Under the pieces are notes generated by a model that was not told the DNA's origin, did no database searches, and saw only the letters and a program-made list of their open reading frames with translations. The position numbers and the translations under genes were made by a program. A stretch of DNA of 64,000 nt. Origin: Sphingomonas nostoxanthinifaciens (GTDB taxonomy: Bacteria; Pseudomonadota; Alphaproteobacteria; Sphingomonadales; Sphingomonadaceae). The stretch is from the NCBI RefSeq assembly GCF_019930585.1, contig NZ_CP082839.1, positions 1,178,001 to 1,242,000 on the forward strand, given 5' to 3'. This document shows, in pieces, positions 61,177-64,000 of the stretch. Positions within the stretch are counted from its first letter, which is position 1, and every line of letters begins with the position of its first letter.

Positions 61177-61459
61177 CGGCGGCCATCGAAGCCGGACAGC
61201 GCAGCTGGCTGTCCTTGCTGCCCCTACGATTGAAACCAGCGGGACGATAGGAAGCATCCCTGATCGACTGGCATCCTACGCATGTGCGCGTTCCTGGCAG
61301 CGCAAGCCGACGGCGTTCCGGGATCTCGTCTCCGCAATCGTCGCAATAGTCGGCACTTTCACCCAGCGGCATTCGAGCGCGCGCGCTAAGAACTGCATCG
61401 GTGATCGTGTCGTCGATCTGATCCTGCACCGCGCCGTCGCGCGTCCAACCACCAGCCAT
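60968..61459 (-). CDS. DksA/TraR-type zinc finger protein with lost stop
   Basis: From ATG 61459 (MAGGWTRDGAVQDQIDDTIT), with GAGGAGG 8 bases upstream. It has a C4 zinc finger (YCDDCGDEIPERRR and RTCVGCQ, about 45-75) typical of the YbiI/DksA-TraR family of RNA-polymerase secondary-channel proteins. Close relatives usually end after FNRRGSKDSQLR. Here the next codon is TGT (61196-61198) and not a stop (TGA would need one change), and the frame runs on for about 75 residues with Arg-rich, low-complexity sequence antisense to the glycine-zipper gene. The extension looks non-functional. If the extra base pair is real, the gene has a stop-loss mutation. Confidence 0.72.
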   Translation of the reverse strand: MAGGWTRDGAVQDQIDDTITDAVLSARARMPLGESADYCDDCGDEIPERRRLALPGTRTCVGCQSIRDASYRPAGFNRRGSKDSQLRCPASMAAVMDGASDDRTRICDTDRADRANVRHTRSRDHTRKARHRRRSAVVMLGRRAAAQVARGIPADILGSCSAR

Positions 61460-61512
61460 CGCCGGCCTCCTCTCGCTTTGAATAACGCAGCTTTGCGCCC
61501 CAATATCCGCCT

Positions 61513-62124
61513 TCAGGCGGCAATCCCCTGGTGCGCGACCAACGCGTCCCATACCGCCGGAAGCATTGCCCGAACGATCAGCCGGATCGCAGCCGCGTTC
61601 GGGTGGATGCGGTCAGGAAGCGTGAGCCCGGCGTTGCCAAGGACCCCCTCGGGAAAGAACGGGACGGCCGGGATCGCGTGCTTGCGGGCCAGACCCTGAT
61701 ATACCGCGTCGCACTGCTCAGCGAAGGCCCCAAGGAACCGAGGCGCCTCCATCGCGGCCAGCATCACAGGGATGCCACACCGGCTCAATTCGGTGATGAT
61801 CTCGTCGAGGTTCGCGCGCGTCCGCGCGAGCGGGAAGCCACGCAGAAAATCGTTCGCTCCCAACTCCACGATCGCCAGATCCGGCCGGCGAACAAGCGAA
61901 GAGAGCAGTCTCGGAAGGCGCGCGAGGGCACTTCCAGAGGTGTCGCCGGAAACGCCCGCGTTCTGCACCCGCGCCAATGGCATGCGGTTCCGGATCGACG
62001 CCTCCAGTTGCGCCGCGAACGACTCGTTCGCGCCGAATCCATAACCGGGCGTCAGGCTGTCGCCGAATGCGAGAATTAATGGAGAGGGGTCCGTGTGCGA
62101 ACCTCCGAACCTGTCCGTTTGCAT
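61513..62124 (-). CDS. SGNH/GDSL esterase (TesA/arylesterase-like)
   Basis: A 203-residue SGNH hydrolase. Blocks: LAFGDSLTPGYGFGANESF (nucleophile Ser in GDSL, about residue 22), QNAGVSGDTSGSALARL (the Gly block), VELGANDFLRGF (Asn block), and LPDRIHPNAAAIRL with the catalytic Asp and His. It matches periplasmic/cytosolic arylesterase TesA relatives but lacks a signal peptide. It releases fatty or aryl acids from esters. It stands between the DksA-like gene and the GST gene, divergent from the latter. Confidence 0.9.
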   Translation of the reverse strand: MQTDRFGGSHTDPSPLILAFGDSLTPGYGFGANESFAAQLEASIRNRMPLARVQNAGVSGDTSGSALARLPRLLSSLVRRPDLAIVELGANDFLRGFPLARTRANLDEIITELSRCGIPVMLAAMEAPRFLGAFAEQCDAVYQGLARKHAIPAVPFFPEGVLGNAGLTLPDRIHPNAAAIRLIVRAMLPAVWDALVAHQGIAA

Positions 62125-62255
62125 AATCTGAAGATGGTGATCGGCGCGGAGTTTTTCACATCCTCGAGGCGGTTAGCTTGGTTCTGGTTAGCCGCCAAAG
62201 ATGGCGTGGGTAGCCTGGCTCATGGCGCCATCCAGCGGCCCCTAGAGGGATCGCC

Positions 62256-62281
62256 GGGACTGACGTGGACAGCCGGACGTT
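62256..62281 (+). promoter_or_regulatory. Weak EcfG-like promoter for the GST gene
   Basis: GGGAC (62256-62260), 17 bases, then CGTT (62278-62281). One base differs from the GGAAC box. The GST start is 29 bp downstream, a suitable distance. Uncertain. Confidence 0.35.
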
Positions 62282-62310
62282 GGGGCAGCCAGATAGACTA
62301 GGGCAGGTAC

Positions 62311-62940
62311 ATGCTGACGCTTCATCACCTCAACTTCTCCCGCTCGACCCGCGTGCTATTGCTACTGGAGGAACTCGGCCTCAACTACGACCTCAAAACC
62401 TACGACCGTGACGAGAATTTCAGAGCGCCGGCGGCGCTCGCCGACGTCCATCCCCTCGGCAAAGCGCCGATCCTCGTCGACGACGACCTCGTCCTTGCGG
62501 AATCCGCTGCCATCCTACGCTACCTTGAACAGAAGTATGGCGACGGCCGCCTCGTTCCCGCGCCTGGGACGCCTGATCGTGCGATACACGACGAATGGCT
62601 CGACTACGTCGAAAGCTCGGCCGCGCTTCCCGTGATGCTCACCTCGCTGGGCACGATGACGGGCGGCCTCTCGCAGGGGTTCGCCGGCTTCACCGCACCA
62701 GAACTGAAGAAGACCCTCTCCTACATCGCGGAGGGCGTCCGCGGGCGCACATACCTCATGGGAGAGCGCCTGACCCTCGCCGACATCCAGATGAGCTATC
62801 TTCTCGACGCGCTGCGCAAGGCCGGCCAGCTCGACGACTACCCGGACATCCAATCATACCTTGGTCGTCTCGAAGCGACGCAGGGCCTCACGAAGGCCAT
62901 CGAGATCGGGGCCCCCATGTCGCCGCCGGCGAGGTCCTGA
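62311..62940 (+). CDS. Glutathione S-transferase
   Basis: A 209-residue GST. The thioredoxin-like domain (LTLHHLNFSRSTRVLLLLEE, about 1-80) has the Ser/Arg cluster SRSTRVLLLLEELGL and GKAPILVDDDLVLAESAAIL with the cis-Pro and the Glu-Ser glutathione motif. The helical C-terminal domain has GERLTLADIQMSYLLDAL with the conserved Asp. It conjugates glutathione to electrophiles. It is followed 4 bp later by the small HhH protein gene and may be stress regulated (weak EcfG-like box at 62256). Confidence 0.92.
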   Translation: MLTLHHLNFSRSTRVLLLLEELGLNYDLKTYDRDENFRAPAALADVHPLGKAPILVDDDLVLAESAAILRYLEQKYGDGRLVPAPGTPDRAIHDEWLDYVESSAALPVMLTSLGTMTGGLSQGFAGFTAPELKKTLSYIAEGVRGRTYLMGERLTLADIQMSYLLDALRKAGQLDDYPDIQSYLGRLEATQGLTKAIEIGAPMSPPARS

Positions 62941-62943
62941 TCC

Positions 62944-63135
62944 GTGTCCCCGATCGACATCAATGTGGCGACCGCGGAAGAGCTCGATAGCGCGGACGGG
63001 CTGCGGGGCCACGGCTTCGAGATTGTCCGCTATCGCGATGAACGTGGCCGCTTCACGGAAACGCGTCAGCTGGATGAGGTGCCGGGATTAACGGGCGTGC
63101 TAACTGACGAGCAGCGGGCGAAACTCGCGATATAG
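62944..63135 (+). CDS. Small helix-hairpin-helix protein (ComEA-like)
   Basis: A 63-residue protein with a GTG start at 62944 (SPIDINVATAEELDSADGLR). The pattern IDINVATAEEL...GLRGHGFEIVRYRDERGRF...DEVPGL is a helix-hairpin-helix DNA-binding motif, as in ComEA and in small stand-alone HhH proteins near stress genes. It lacks a signal peptide. It starts 4 bp after the GST stop. Function unknown. Confidence 0.75.
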   Translation: MSPIDINVATAEELDSADGLRGHGFEIVRYRDERGRFTETRQLDEVPGLTGVLTDEQRAKLAI

Positions 63136-63190
63136 GTGACGTCTGGAAAGCACAGCAGCGTGCTGCTCGACCAAGCTATCCATGTTCGGG

Positions 63191-63216
63191 GGAACGGTCG
63201 CCGTGACCAGCCGGTT
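63191..63216 (+). promoter_or_regulatory. EcfG-like promoter candidate before the sensor kinase
   Basis: GGAAC (63191-63195), 17 bases, then GGTT (63213-63216). One mismatch at the -10 box (CGTT expected). The kinase frame starts about 120 bp downstream. Weak support. Confidence 0.3.
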
Positions 63217-63338
63217 ATGCCCAACAAATCAATCCGGAAATTCGCTGGATCGCCGCGTGCTATTCGACATGGGACGAAAGTGGGGACCTGAGCGACAGCG
63301 GGATCGAATTGCGGGCATGGTGAGGACGAGGGCGCGCT

Positions 63339-64000
63339 TTGATCTTTGAGAAGGACGGCTTTGACGACGCCGCTGCACTCTTCGCTGGTCCCGGGGAAGT
63401 CCGCTCGCTGGCACGCAGCCTCAATTGGTCGGCGACGCCGGTTGGTCCGACTACCGGCTGGTCGCCAGCACTGCGCACGATGGCACGTTCGATTTTCGAC
63501 TCCCCTTTTCCGATATGCCTCTGGTCCGGCCCTGAGTTTGCACTGGTCTACAACGACCCCTATCCCAGGATACTTGCCGCCAAGCACCCGGCGGCGCTCG
63601 GCCAGCCCGGATCGGTCGTGTGGGCCGAGATCTGGGACGAGCTTCAACCGCAATTCGACGGAGTTCGAGCGGGCGGCAACCCCGTCTACTTCGAGGACGC
63701 GCCGTTCGAGATGGCGCGTCTCGAGGGCGGCGGTACCGAAACCGCCTGGTTCAACTATTCGCTCTCCGCGCTTCGCGACGAAGACGGAAGCGTCGCGGCA
63801 ATCCTCAACATCACGCCCGAAACTACCGATCGCGTGCTGCTAGAGCGCCGGCTCAATGAAGAGCAAGCCGCTCTCGCTGTCAGCGAAGAGCGGTTGCGTC
63901 TCGCGGTGGACAACGCGGACGTCGGTCTTTGGGACGTCGACGTCGTCAACGACAGGTTGATCTGGCCGCCTCGCACGAAAGCGATGTTCGGCATCTCGGC
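63339..64000 (+). CDS. PAS-domain sensor histidine kinase, N-terminal part
   Basis: The frame is open to the window end, about 220 residues. A PAS-like front (DFSPFPICLWSGPEFALVYN-type region, then DPYPRILAAKHPAALGQPGS and VVWAEIWDELQPQFDGVRAG, about 60-115) is followed by VYFEDAPFEMARLEGGGTETAWFNYSLSALRD and a helix (LEERRLNEEQAALAVSEERL-like) leading into a second PAS domain (RLAVDNADVGLWDVDVVN). This is the front of a blue-light or PAS sensor kinase of the HWE/HisKA_2 group found with stress responses. The start is probably the TTG at 63339, since a stop lies 18 bases upstream. The kinase domain is outside the window. Confidence 0.7.
   Translation, partial: MIFEKDGFDDAAALFAGPGEVRSLARSLNWSATPVGPTTGWSPALRTMARSIFDSPFPICLWSGPEFALVYNDPYPRILAAKHPAALGQPGSVVWAEIWDELQPQFDGVRAGGNPVYFEDAPFEMARLEGGGTETAWFNYSLSALRDEDGSVAAILNITPETTDRVLLERRLNEEQAALAVSEERLRLAVDNADVGLWDVDVVNDRLIWPPRTKAMFGIS

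Noticed and set aside
1..64000. CRISPR array, tRNA or rRNA genes
   Set aside because: No regularly spaced direct repeats, tRNA cloverleaf or rRNA sequence was noticed on reading both strands. A covariance-model search was not run.

Overview
The window looks like an accessory region of a high-GC alphaproteobacterium of the order Sphingomonadales, probably Sphingomonas or a close relative. The evidence is the gene content: DUF6894, DUF3489, DUF2382, DUF3618 and DUF3597 proteins, a sphingomonad-type TonB receptor, DODA/VanB/Rieske aromatic catabolism genes, and an EcfG-type stress promoter in front of an Mfd paralogue. No rRNA, tRNA, CRISPR array or replication origin was seen. Insertion sequences, IS fragments and broken genes are dense, which fits a plasmid or genomic island. 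There are several single-base frameshifts. Each could be natural decay or a sequencing error.

Layout. 1-2030: DUF1330 gene end, epoxide-hydrolase-like gene and a divergent TetR regulator with a palindromic operator between them. 2140-12150: an IS-rich scrap zone with one intact IS6 element, a frameshifted IS3 element that lies against both a gene fragment and an IS6 fragment, small stress-type proteins (RMF-like, hemerythrin-like, DUF2158, DUF6894), a chemoreceptor, and a decayed IS6 element next to a truncated DUF3489 gene. 12480-16385: transaldolase-transketolase operon followed by a HAD/ferritin-like chimera. 16774-28850: a stress island of about 10 kb between two intact, same-direction IS6 elements. 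It holds DUF892, two DUF2382 proteins, OmpA, a phosphotransferase, an envelope trio (apolar protein, holin-X-like protein, DUF3618), an AI-2E family permease, an SDR, a GH130-like protein, DUF937 and DUF3597. 28851-29672: a second truncated DUF3489 copy and a 162-bp IS6-ended miniature element.

29735-48137 is a catabolic cluster: SDR, TonB receptor, quinone oxidoreductase, SBF-like symporter (frameshifted), an AraC regulator fused in frame to an acetamidase/formamidase, a PfkB kinase, a VanB-type reductase, two LigB/DODA extradiol dioxygenases, a second free-standing acetamidase, an MFS exporter (frameshifted), a Rieske oxygenase, an MFS importer and a TauD-like dioxygenase. The parts suggest uptake of an aromatic compound, hydroxylation, extradiol ring opening and amide hydrolysis. 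The substrate cannot be read from the sequence. The regulator-enzyme fusion is the most unusual object in the window.

48274-55566: another IS6 end plus a second copy of the 162-bp element, small membrane and lipoprotein genes, and a decayed prophage remnant (terminase small and large subunits, SGNH hydrolase, membrane proteins, endolysin, holin). It ends in a DUF2252/IS5 chimera. 55610-64000: an EcfG-type promoter and Mfd paralogue, a DUF4403 lipoprotein, a glycine-zipper protein overlapped antisense by a DksA-like gene, an SGNH esterase, a glutathione S-transferase, a small helix-hairpin-helix protein and the start of a PAS-domain sensor kinase cut by the window end.
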